Positions 31,156 to 40,418 of a stretch of DNA of 64,000 nucleotides are shown in pieces (position 1 is the first letter of the stretch; each line of letters begins with the position of its first letter). A program made the translations under genes and the position numbers. Below the pieces are notes generated by a model, which saw only the letters and a list, made by a program, of their open reading frames with translations, was not told the DNA's origin and ran no database searches. Source of the DNA: Schistocerca nitens (taxonomy: Eukaryota; Arthropoda; Insecta; Orthoptera; Acrididae); contig NC_064618.1 of assembly GCF_023898315.1 (NCBI RefSeq), forward strand, positions 247,975,076 to 248,039,075. Direction: 5' to 3'.

Positions 31156-33409
31156 CACTGAAGTGATAAAGTCATGAGATAGCGATGCGGACATATACAC
31201 AAGGCTGTAGTATTGTGTATACAAAGTATAGAAGGGCAGTGCGTGGCAGAGCTGTCTTTTGTACGCAAGTGATTCATGTGAAAAGGTTTCCGACGTGATT
31301 ATGACCGTATGACGGGAAATAACAGACTTTAAACGCGGAATGGTAGTTGGAGCTAGACGCATGGGACATTGCATTTCGGGACTCGTTAGGGAATTCAGTA
31401 TTCCGAATTCCACAACGTAAATAGAGTGCGCCCAGAATACCAAATTTCGAGCATTGCCTCTCATGAAGGACAACGCAGTGGTAGACTGCCTTCACTTAGC
31501 GACAGAGAGCAGCGGCGTTTGCTTCAAGTAGCTAACAGGCAAGCAACACTGCCTGAAACAACCGCAGGTATCAATGTGGGACGTACACCGCAGGTATTCG
31601 CTAGGAGAGTGCGACTTACTCGGCGTTTTGGCAGCAGACGATCGGCGAGAGTGCCTTTGCTAGCAGCACACATCGCCTGTAGCGCCTTTCTTGGGCTCGT
31701 GACCAGATCGGTTGGACGCTAGACGGTTGGAAATTCGTGGCCTTGCCACATGAGTCACGATTTCGGTTGGTAACAACTCATGGTAGGGTTCGACTTACGC
31801 GCAGACCCCCATGGAGTCTCGTTGTCAACAAGGCACTGTGGAGGCTGGTAGTGGCTGCATAATGGTGGGGGCTGTGTTTACATGGAATCTACTGGATCCT
31901 CTGGTCCAACTGAACCGGTCGCTGACTGGAAGTGGTTTTGTTCGGCTACTTGGAGACTATTTGCAGCTATTCAACCTTGGAATTATTATGGATAACAGTG
32001 CGCCATGTCACCGGTCCACAATTGTTCGTGATTGGTTTTAAGGACATTCTGCACAATTGGACGAATGATTTGGCCACCCATACGGCCCGACATGAATCGC
32101 GTGGAACTTGTTTGGGGCATAATCCTGCACAGGCAACACGTTCTCAGTTATGGACAACTTTAGATTCAGCATGGCTCAATATTGCTGTAGGACACTTCCA
32201 ACGACTTCTTGAGCCCCTGCCTCGTCGAGTGGCTGCACTATGCCTGGGAAAAGGAAGTTCCATACGATACTACACTCATGCTCATAAATTAAGGATAACT
32301 GTAGAATGTGGTGCCACACAACCTGGCACTACACAAAACTGGTGCGAATACCATAGGCACATAGGGAACACATACGACACAGATCTGTAAATCCACAGTA
32401 TTTGTAATGAGTTGAGAAAACCGTTTCGATACACATGTGCTAAAAAACGCCACTGTTTCCTGCGCATGTACCCCGACATCAATATGGGATATGATCACCA
32501 TGCACACGTATACAGGCCGCACAACGGGTTGGGATACTCTGGACCAGTAAAGCAATGACGAATACACGCTTCCAATGTGCGTTCACCGCGATATTGCCAA
32601 ACACGGATGCGACCATCATGATGCTGTAAACAGAACCTGGATTCATCCGAAAAAATGATGTTTTGCCATTCGTGCACCCAGGTTCGTCGTTGAGTACAAC
32701 ATCGCAGGCGCTCCTGTCTGTGATGCAGCGTCAAGGGTGACCGCAGCCATGGTCTCCGAGCTGATAGTCCATGCTGCTGCAAACGTCGTCTAACTGTTCG
32801 TGCAGATGGTTTTTGTCTTGCAAACGTCCCCATCTACTGACTCAGGGATCGAGACGTGGCTGCACGATCCGTTACAGCCATGCGGATAAGATGCCTGTCA
32901 TCTCGACTGCTAGTGATACGAGGCCGTTGGGATCCAGCACGGCGTTCCGTATTACCCTCCTGAACCCACCGATTCCATATTCTGCTAACAGTCATTGGAT
33001 CTCGACCAACGCGAGCAGCAATATCGCGATACGATAAACCGCAATCGCGATAGACTACAATCCGACCTTTATCAAAGTCTGAAACGTGATGATACGCATT
33101 TCTCCTCCTTACACGAGGCATCACAACAACGTTTCACCAGGCAACGCCGGTCAACTGCTGTTTGTGTATGAGAAATCGGTTGGAAACTTTCCTCATGTCA
33201 GCACGTTGTAGGTGTCGCCATCGGCGCCAGCCTTGTGTGAATGCTCTGAAAAGCTAATAATTTGCATATCACAGCATCTTCTTCCTGTCGGTTAAATTTC
33301 GCGTCTGTAGCACGTCATCTTCGTGGTGAAGCAATTTTAATGGCCAGTAGTGTACTTAATTTATGAGCATGACTGTAGGAGTCACCCCATGACTTTTTTT
33401 ACCTCAGTG
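31156..33409 (+). mobile_element. Tc1-like element family A, split by a second Tc1-like element
   Basis: Left end CACTGAAGTGATAAAGTCAT, right end the reverse complement of CACTGAGGTAAAAAAAGTC; TA is kept on the right (33410-33411). Decayed transposase in sense: helix-turn-helix part near 31300-31440, QQRTL-type region, then IIMDNSAPCHRSTIVRDWF at about 31980-32040 with the second catalytic block, and RRVAALCLGKGSS at the C terminus. A stop (TAA) and one-base deletion interrupt the DDE region. The unit is cut at TA 32271-32272 by element D; its last 32 bases resume at 33378. Confidence 0.88.
32273..33375 (-). mobile_element. Tc1-like element family D, 1103 bp, nested, transposase N-terminal half
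   Basis: Termini are inverted: CACTCATGCTCATAAATTAA at left and the complement of CAGTCATGCTCATAAATTAA at right, with TA duplicated (32271-32272, 33376-33377). The minus strand encodes the transposase start from about 33124: RGRIVVYRDCGLSYRDIAAR-type helix-turn-helix, MTVSRIWNRWVQEGNTERR, then after one stop at about 32834 SARTVRRRLQQHGLSARRPW and WQNIIFSDESRF with the first catalytic D. The second and third catalytic residues are deleted, so it is a non-autonomous internal-deletion derivative. Confidence 0.9.
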
Positions 33410-33411
33410 TA

Positions 33412-34617
33412 TGTCTAATGTCAGTTTAATGCCACTGCAGCCTGATACTGAGGTCTAACCTCGAAACGTGTTATTAATTACATAGTGTAGATAGTCAACA
33501 AATTTTGTGACTGGTAGTGGTAAATCCATATCATAAAGGAGGATATGCCGTGTGTCAGCAACGCAGTAGGTTGAAGGGGAAATCAGATTGACTACGGCTG
33601 CATGTGCTAGCTGTGCAGTGTGGCGGGTAGGCGTCGGTCGCAGTTGCTCAGCACTGTAAGTCGCAGCGGGACACGAGGTCAGCTGTAATGGCGGCCCGTT
33701 ATACGGGACCTCCGACCGCCGCGGACCTGTCGCCACTATCAGGTGTGGCGGGCCGAGGTGTCGGTGTCACGATAGAATGCAGGGCCACACCTCCGGCCTA
33801 ATCTAGCGATCGTGTTTTATGGCCGGCCGGGCCGGCGTACACAGGCCGCAGGTCCCCTGTAGTCGTACTGCACCGCCGCGCCGCGCCGCCGCGCTGTATG
33901 CGGTATTTATAGAGCCGCGCCGGGTAGGCGTATCTCCGAGTGGGCCCGCGCCCGCGTCGCTCTAATTTATCGGGCGCAGGGCGAGCGACGGGGGAACGTA
34001 ATTTAGTGGCCTAAGTACCGTTCCATCCATCAAAACAATTGTCGCCGTATTTCAAGGCGCGCCTGCTGGAATTCACGGTTAATGGTATGTATGTGCCGGG
34101 CCTATTTCCCCGGGAGATAAATATGATCGGCGGTCCGGCAGTCGGGAGCGCTTTATTGCTCCTTCCCGGCTACTTTTACAGCAGTGCGACGCGGAGTGTC
34201 CGAGGGACGTGACTAACGGCGCGAGGCCCGCTCCCAACAAAAGACCGAGCCATCCGCGCCGACAGGTCCCGGCGATGATTTCGGCGAACGCTGCAGCTCT
34301 GGTTCCTAGCGACTGGCTTCTCGTATGCTGTTGTGGTCTGCCGTCCGGAGACTGGTTTGATACCGCTGTAATGCAGTACTCCGCGTTCGGTCGGTGGCGA
34401 ATTCAATTGATTTATACGATATGACAACGCGAAAACCTCCCGCCACACCAGAAATATCGAATACTGATGTGGAAAAACATATTTCATTCAGTCAAATTGA
34501 CGATTAAAAGTTCTCAGTACTCGTTACAATATGTGAAAATACTATCAACGCTCAATACACATAGCTAACTACGAGAGTTGTAAAACTACCGTAGACTATC
34601 ATAAGTAAAGAAGGTAC
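33412..34617. other. Unique-looking region with strong CpG-rich island
   Basis: 33590-34290 is GC- and CpG-rich (for example around 33880-34000), without a domain in any frame. It contains a TATA-like sequence, TATTTATA, at 33904-33911 and two AATTTA/AATTTAT motifs. The 93-codon minus frame 33455-33736 and the 103-codon frame 34176-34487 have no domain. It could be a promoter or enhancer of a distant gene; no transcript evidence is available from sequence. Confidence 0.4.
33904..33911 (+). promoter_or_regulatory. Possible TATA element in CpG-rich DNA
   Basis: TATTTATA in the context GCGGTATTTATAGAGCCGCG, an isolated AT motif within high-GC sequence. It fits a core promoter by composition only; no initiator or coding sequence follows within view. 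Confidence 0.2.
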
Positions 34618-34752
34618 GCCGGCCGCTGTGGCCGAGCGGTTCTAGGCGCTTCAGTCCGAAACCGCGCGACCGCTACGGTCGCAGGTTCGAATCCTACTTC
34701 GGGCATGGATGTGTGTGATGTCCTTAGGTTAGTTAGGTGTAAGTAGTGCTAA
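34618..34752 (+). mobile_element. SINE family 1A, left part (interrupted)
   Basis: Complete head with A box TGGCCGAGCGG and B box GGTTCGAATCC and most of the body, ending ...AGTAGTGCTAA at the insertion target TAA (34750-34752). The rest of the SINE resumes at 35913. Confidence 0.9.
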
Positions 34753-34949
34753 CAAGGGAACCTTCCCATCGCACCCCCCTCAGATGTAGTTATAAGCTGG
34801 CACAGTGGATAGGCCTTGGAAAACTCAACACAGATCAATTGAGAAAACAGGAAGAAGTTGTGTGGAACTATGAACAAAATAAGCAAAATATACAAACTGA
34901 GTAGTCGATATGCAAGATAGGCAACATCAAGGACATGGTGAGCTCAGGA

Positions 34950-35018
34950 GCGCAGTAGTCCCGTGGTTAGCGTGAGCAGCTGCGGAGTGAGAGGTCCTTG
35001 GTTCAAGTCTTCCGTCGA
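34950..35018 (+). other. tRNA-like sequence within left terminal repeat
   Basis: CCGTGGTTAGCGTGAGCAGC resembles an A-box region and GGTCCTTGGTTCAAGTCTTC contains a good B box (GGTTCAAGTC) about 30 bases on. The acceptor stem does not pair well, so it is a tRNA-like Pol III-type module, not a called tRNA. Confidence 0.45.
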
Positions 35019-35352
35019 GTGAAATAATTTCATTCTTTATTTTCGCGAAGTTATGATCTGCCCGTTCGTTCATTCCGTCTCTGTTCACTGTAATAAGTTT
35101 AGCGTCTGTGTTTTGCGACCGCACCGCAAAACCGTGCGATTAGTAGACGAAAGGACGTGCCTCTCCAATGGGAACCGAAAACATTTGATCGCGAGGTCAT
35201 AGGTCAACCGATTCCTCCACAGGAAAACACGTCTGATATATTCTATACGACACTGGTGACGGCATGTGCGTCACATGACAGGAAAATGTTGTCGACCCAC
35301 CTAACTTGTACACTTGGCGAATGGGTAAAAAGATTCTTCTACCTTGCCCGAT

Positions 35353-35667
35353 TTAGGTTTTCTTGTGGATGTGATAATCACTCCCAAAAAAGTGATGAAA
35401 ACATAAGAGTTTGTCACATAAACTGCAGCAAATGAATGCAACAGTTTCACAGTCGCACAGTTCTCCTTGTGCTCTGTCAAAACATATGTTTTTAACGTTT
35501 TCAATTTTTTCCGCGTGTAGACCGTCAAATCCTGCATATGTCCAAGCAAATCTGAACATGTCCTGGAATTTTGGAGAGCGAAGTTGATTTTGTGTAAGTG
35601 CTTGAACTTTGATAATTGTCTGAAAATAAAAAATTAAAATTTTCGCTGCAGGGAAGACTTGAACCAA
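35353..35667 (-). CDS. Hypothetical Cys/His-rich protein inside the TAA-flanked element
   Basis: 104-codon minus-strand frame with KFQDMFRFAWTYAGFDG and then a cluster spaced like a zinc-binding module: CDC, seven residues, CCSLCDKLLCFHHFF, then YHIHK. It lies entirely within the element and its 5' end reaches the right terminal repeat. I do not recognise the family. It may be the remnant of a transposon protein. No promoter or splice evidence; the frame could also be fortuitous. Confidence 0.3.
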   Translation of the reverse strand: MVQVFPAAKILIFYFQTIIKVQALTQNQLRSPKFQDMFRFAWTYAGFDGLHAEKIENVKNICFDRAQGELCDCETVAFICCSLCDKLLCFHHFFGSDYHIHKKT

Positions 35668-35718
35668 GGACCTCTCGTTCCGCAGCTGCTCACACTAACC
35701 ACGGGACCACGGCGTTCC
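35651..35718 (-). other. tRNA-like sequence within right terminal repeat
   Basis: Reverse complement of the left unit: GGAAGACTTGAACCAAGGAC and GCAGCTGCTCACACTAACCA. Near-identical to 34950-35018, as expected for part of the inverted repeat. Confidence 0.45.
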
Positions 35719-35912
35719 TGAGCCAGTAGACACATTTATATTGCATATGTTGCACATGGACTACTCAGTTTGTATATTTTGCTTATTTTTTTCATAGTTC
35801 CACACAATTTCTTCCTGTTTTCTCGATTAATCTGCGTACAGTTTTTCAAGGCCTATCCACTGTGCTACCTTATAACTAAATCTGAAGGGGGTGCGATGGG
35901 GAGGTTCCCTTG

Positions 35913-35985
35913 TAAATTCTACGGGACTGATGACCTCAGCAGTTAAGTCCCATAGTGCTTAGAGCCATTCCAACCATTTTGAACT
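35913..35985 (+). mobile_element. SINE family 1A, right part
   Basis: Begins with the duplicated TAA and continues ATTCTACGGGACTGATGACC and GTCCCATAGTGCTTAGAGCC to the SINE tail. It joins exactly to 34752 when the inserted element and one TAA are removed. Confidence 0.9.
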
Positions 35986-36131
35986 TGGGTGTGTTGTTGC
36001 TTTGTAAGTAAGAGTCTGGCAAAGTCTCCGGTCTGTGTCGGCTAGACGCTGACCTGCCGCAGGCTGTAGTTGTCGGAGCGCGTAAACAAGCAGACTCTGA
36101 CCACCGTCATGAGGCGGCTGATGGCCGGTTA

Positions 36132-36647
36132 TTATCTAATAATATCGTGTCGGACCTCCTTTTGCCCAATAGCAACTCGACATGGCATGGAATCAACAAG
36201 TCCTTGGAAGTCCCTGCAGAAATATTGAGCCAAGTTGCCTCTGTAGCCGTCCATAATTGCCGGCGCACGAAGTGACCTCTCGATTATGTCCCATAAATCT
36301 TCGCTGAAATTCATGTCGGGAGATCTGGGAGGCCAAATCATTCGCTCGAACTGTCCAGAACGTTCTTCAAACCAGTCACGAACCAATGTGGCCCGGAGAC
36401 ATGGAACATTGCTGTCCATAAAAATTCCATCTTCGAATGGGTGCAAATGGGCTCCAGGTAACCGAACATGACCATTTGCGGTTACTGATCGGTTCAGTTG
36501 GACCAGAGGACCTAGTCCATTCCATGTAAACACAACCCACACCATAATGGAGCCAGGACAAGCTTGTGCAGTGCGTTGTTGACAACTTGAGTCCTTGGCT
36601 TCGTGGGGTATGCGGCACACTCGAACCCCACCATCAGCTCTCACCAA
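36132..36647 (-). CDS. Tc1-like transposase, catalytic half (171 codons, partial)
   Basis: The best-preserved family A frame. It reads GSIMVWVVFTWNGLGPLVQL, RLPGAHLHPFEDGIFMDSN, RATLVRDWFEERSGQFERMI, WPPRSPDMNFSEDLWDIIER and ends with the C-terminal helix VDSMPCRVA. The second catalytic aspartate position (DDN in related copies) is DSN here. From that position to the terminal E there are 36 residues. The first D and the DNA-binding half lie in a different frame upstream. The D-to-S change means it is probably inactive. Confidence 0.8.
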   Translation of the reverse strand: MVRADGGVRVCRIPHEAKDSSCQQRTAQACPGSIMVWVVFTWNGLGPLVQLNRSVTANGHVRLPGAHLHPFEDGIFMDSNVPCLRATLVRDWFEERSGQFERMIWPPRSPDMNFSEDLWDIIERSLRAPAIMDGYRGNLAQYFCRDFQGLVDSMPCRVAIGQKEVRHDIIR

Positions 36648-37233
36648 TTGAAATCTGAATTAATCTGACGAGGCTACGGTTTTCCACTAGTCTAGGGCTC
36701 AACCTATATGGTTACGAACCCAGGAGAGGCGCTGTAGGCGATGTCGCGCTGTTAGCAGACGCACTCGATCGGTCATCTGCAGCCATAGCCCATTAACGCC
36801 AAATTTCGCCGTAGACCTATCGGATACATTCGTCGTACGTCCCACATTGCTTTCTGTGATTATTTCACACAGTGTTGCTTCTCTGCTAGCACTGATAAAT
36901 CTACGCAAACGCCACTGCTTATGGTCGTCAAGTGCACTGTCCATGGTGAGAGGTAATGTCTGAAATTTGGTATACTCGGCACACTCCCGACTCTGTGGTT
37001 CTCGGAATATATAACGATTTCCGAAATGGAACATCTCATGCACTTAGCTCCAACTCCCATTCCTGTTAGTTCCCGTCCCATTCCTGTTAGTTCCTGTCGT
37101 GCGGCCATAATCTCATCAGGAACCTTTTCATATATCACTGCCCTTTTATGCCCTGAGTTCGCGATGCTACCACCATCTATATATGTGCATATCGGTAGTA
37201 CATAGATTTTTTCATTCAGAGTAATATAGCGTC
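36137..37233 (-). mobile_element. Tc1-like element family A, antisense, with intact DDE-half frame
   Basis: Antisense full-span copy: 3' coding end at 36150, helix-turn-helix end near 37110, outer left terminus truncated at 36137 and right terminus degenerate (TTTTTTCATTCAGAGTA). A 24-base stretch around CCCATTCCTGTTAGTTC is duplicated at 37040-37100. It parallels the copies at 31.2, 40.6 and 58.9 kb. Confidence 0.82.
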
Positions 37234-37239
37234 TATGAG

Positions 37240-37515
37240 CAATGGTTCTGAAATGGGTTGGCCTGCCCAAAGACGCAACCTGAACCTATTGGATCTCATT
37301 TGGGGTAAATTGGAACGACGATTTCGCTCCAGAAAATAGCGTCCAATATGACTACCTTCTGTATTTTTGGCTCTTAAGGAAGAATGGGCAGCCATTTCCC
37401 CAGAGACATTCAGCTTCCTAATTGAGGTGTCCCAGACACAGTTCCAACCGTCATAAGGAGCGTAGGGTGGACACCTTTCATATTAATGTCCGCTAATATG
37501 TGTCTGCACGGAAAG
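37240..37515 (+). pseudogene. Tc1-like transposase C-terminal fragment (another family)
   Basis: Reads MGWPAQRRNLNLLDLIWGKL and ERRFRSR, corresponding to the MxWPAxSPDLNPIENLWxxL block with catalytic positions lost, then in a shifted frame LLRKNGQPFPQRH. The 3' untranslated part AGGGTGGACACCTTTCATAT follows. It directly abuts the family A copy on its left. Confidence 0.65.
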
Positions 37516-37587
37516 CAGGTGACTTAGCCCTTAGGAAAGAGATTTTTGGACAACATGGTTGTGGAGAGAAGCAACGATTAGTATGAT

Positions 37588-37851
37588 TAATCAATAATTC
37601 AAGAACAGTCTTAATCGCATTTGTTATTGTTATAATACCGCCAACCGGTTTAAACCCAACGTAGGGGTCATCTTCTGTGCGTTTACACCATTGTTCGTTT
37701 CAGCCTGCCGTTATGTAGACAGGGGTGACACCACCAGCAGTCATACAATGGTGTAAACGCGCAGAAGATGACCCGTACGTCGGGTTTAAACCGGTTGGCG
37801 GTATTATAACAATAACAAATGCGATTAAGACTGTTCTTGAATTATTGATTA
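37588..37851. repeat. Near-perfect inverted repeat, 106-bp arms, 52-bp loop
   Basis: Left arm 37588-37693 and right arm 37746-37851 are reverse complements with only about three mismatches by eye. Shared blocks include TTAATCGCATTTGTTATTG, TATAATACCGCCAACCGGTT and GTCATCTTCTG. No coding frame. No clear target duplication. It would form a long hairpin if transcribed. Confidence 0.88.
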
Positions 37852-38311
37852 GGAAAGAGAGACGTGCCGAGCTGTCTGCTTCGTTCGAGACAACCGCGTC
37901 GCATATGGGTTGTTCCACTCTTCACGAGATGCCTGGACGAGTGCCCACGAGGGGAGAGATTTGCAGCAGCGGGTGCGCGTGGTGGACTCCTTATGCCGTG
38001 GCTGGGTTAAATATAGCAGCGGCAAGAATGCAGATCCGTCGCACCTGAGCAGCCGGCCGGCGACCGCGTCCCTGTGGGCGGGGCGCGAGGTTCTGGGCGT
38101 CGGCTGGGCCCGCGATAGCCGCGCCGCGGCGCGTGGGTCGAGCCTCTCCGGCGCTGCCCTGCCCCCGCCTGTTGGCCCCGCCAAACACAGGCCGTGCGCC
38201 AGCGCCGCATCTCAAATCACGATGCTTACAGCTGTCACCACTCGTCGCTTACACTCAGGCGCTTTTTAGGGTGAACAAAGTAGGTGGCACTTTTCCTTCA
38301 ATTGAGACATA
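37852..38311. other. Unannotated GC-rich block
   Basis: 37900-38230 is very GC-rich, with overlapping frames in several phases on both strands and no domain. It ends at the TA target of the next element. Confidence 0.35.
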
Positions 38312-38404
38312 CACTGACGGAAAGAAATCGCAGCACCAAAAAATTATTAAAGTGGAGAAATTAAATTTCAGAAATACATTTGTTTAGGTAACATATTTGA
38401 TTAA

Positions 38405-39172
38405 GGGGGGTAGGACGTGAAACGGGCCAACTAGGAGCAGGAGAGGCACCACAGGACATTTTAATTTGCACTGCCTATACTTTTACAAGTAAATTCATAA
38501 AACTTTGTCAGCATGACCAGGAAGGATTCAGGATTCACACTCATAGCAGAGGAAGTTCAAAAAGATAACAAAACAAATTTTTTTTTACATGTGAAATTTC
38601 ATCATTTTTTCACTTGGTATTGGCTGCATTTGTTGCTGTAGGTACACTTTTCTTCATAAGTAAGAGAGATTCTTCGATGAATTTTGCACAGCGTACAACC
38701 ATACTTACAGGTGTATAAAACTCTAGAATTTCCCAAATCTGTTAAAAACTGTGGTAAAAATTGAGATAATTAACTATAAAATTCGAGTTTTCTCTAAACA
38801 CGAAGTTTAAAACGTAACAGCCCATTCATTTTTCCATAGATTAAATGAATTCTAGAGTTTCATACACCTCTAAGTATGGTTTGTAAGCTGTGCAAAATTC
38901 ATCGAAGAATCTCTCTTACTTATGAAGAAAAGTGTACCTATAGCAACAAATGCAGCCAACAGTAAGTGAAAAAAGTCATGAAATTTCACATTTAAAAAAT
39001 ATTTTTTTTCGTGTTTTTGAACTTCCACTGCTATGAGTGTGAATCCTGAATCCTTCCTGGTCATGCTGACAAAGTTTTATGAGTTTATTTGTAAAAGTAT
39101 AGACAGTGCAAATTAAAATGTCCTGTGGTGCCTCTTCTTCTCGAAGTCGGCCCGTTTGACGTCCTACCCCCC
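38405..39172. mobile_element. Fold-back MITE, 768 bp, TTAA target duplication
   Basis: Termini GGGGGGTAGGACGTGAAACG and the complement of GGGGGGTAGGACGTCAAACG, flanked by TTAA at 38401-38404 and 39173-39176, as in piggyBac-type insertion. Arms of about 330 bases (38405-38733 and 38847-39172) are near-identical inverted copies, including GACCAGGAAGGATTCAGGAT. The loop is AT-rich and non-coding. It interrupts the Tc1 element of family E. Confidence 0.88.
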
Positions 39173-39383
39173 TTAACATTGCAAGGTCACGGGTTAATGT
39201 ACACGCGAGATAAGCCATTGCAAAATTGAAATGCTGGTACGTTAATAAACATTGTGTGGTACAGGTATCGGATGTCAGATTGTGTGATGAAGTTCCATGT
39301 CTGATGCACTTGGTCGGGCAATACAGGGACGGTTAATTCTGTTTATGGATGACGTCTCATATGTACTCGACTGGAGACTGATC

Positions 39384-40418
39384 CAGAAGGCTTTTGATAC
39401 CGTTCCTCACATGTGACTGTTAATCAAATTGCGTGCATATGAAATATCGTCTCAGTTGTGTGCTTGGATTCGTAATTTCCTTTCAGAGAGGTCACAGTTC
39501 GTAGTGATAGACGGTGAATAATCGAGTAGAACAGAAGTGATATCTGGCGTTCCGCAAGGTAGTGTCATAGGTCCTCTGCTGTTCCTGATTTACATAAATG
39601 ATGTAGGTGATAATATGAGCAACCCCCATAGATTGTATGCAGCTGACGCTGTAATTTACCGTCTAGTAAAATCATCAGACGATCAATTCCAATTATAAAA
39701 TGATCTTCAGAGAATTTCTGTATGGTGCGAAAAGTGGAAATTATCACTAAACAAACTAAAAGAAATCCGATAAATTTTGGGTATACGATAAATCGCTCAA
39801 TCTAAGGGCTGTCAATTCGACTAAATACCTAGAAATTACAATTACGAGCAACTTAAATTGGAAAGACCACATAGATAATATTGTGGGGAAGGCGAATCAA
39901 CGACTGCGCTTTGTTGGCAGAACATTTAGAAGATGCGACAAACCCACTAAAGAGACAGCCTACATTACACTTGTCCGTCCTCTGCTGGAATATTGCCTCG
40001 CGGTATGGGATCCTTACCAGGTAGGATTGACGGAGGACATCGATAAAGTGCAAATTAGGGCGCTCGTTTCGTGTTATCACGCAATAAGGCGAGAGTGTCA
40101 CTGATATGGTACGCGAGTTGGGCTGACAGTCACTGAAACAAAGGCGGTTTTCTTTGCGGCGAGATCTATTTACGAAATTTCAATCACTAACTTTCTCTTC
40201 CGAATGCGGAAATATTTTGTTGTCACCCACCTACCTAGGGACAAATGATCATTACAATAAAATAGAAATCAGAGCTCGAACGGAAAGAGTTAGGTGTTCC
40301 TTTTTCCCATGCGCCATTCGAGAGTGGAATGGTAGAGAAGTAGTATCAACATGATTCGATGAACACTCTGCCAGACACTTAAGTGTGAATTGCAGAGTAA
40401 CCATGTAGATGTAGATGG
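39384..40418 (+). pseudogene. LINE family A, reverse transcriptase to 3' end
   Basis: 5'-truncated at QKAFDTVPH, then LSERSQFVVIDGE, GVPQGSVIGPLLFLIYIND, RLYAADAVIY (catalytic block as AADA), WCEKWKLSLNK, NWKDHIDNIVGKANQRL, FVGRTF, TLVRPLLEYCLAVWDPYQVG and a 3' end GTAACCATGTAGATGTAGAT. Several stops and shifts. TGATC occurs at 39379-39383 and 40419-40423 and is the likely short target duplication. It is the most complete LINE-A copy here. Confidence 0.9.

Larger units (their letters stand above)
34753..35912. mobile_element. Harbinger-like TAA-flanked element, 1160 bp, with tRNA-like sequences in its terminal repeats
   Basis: Termini CAAGGGAACCTTCCCATCGC and the complement of CAAGGGAACCTCCCCATCGC, flanked by exact TAA at 34750-34752 and 35913-35915. 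The SINE it splits supplies the pre-insertion sequence, so the boundaries are certain. Inverted repeats extend about 300 bases on each side, and each includes a tRNA-like unit (34950-35018 plus; 35651-35718 minus). The interior holds a minus frame with a Cys/His cluster. The 3-bp TAA duplication suggests PIF/Harbinger, but no nuclease is visible, so the class is provisional. Confidence 0.82.
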
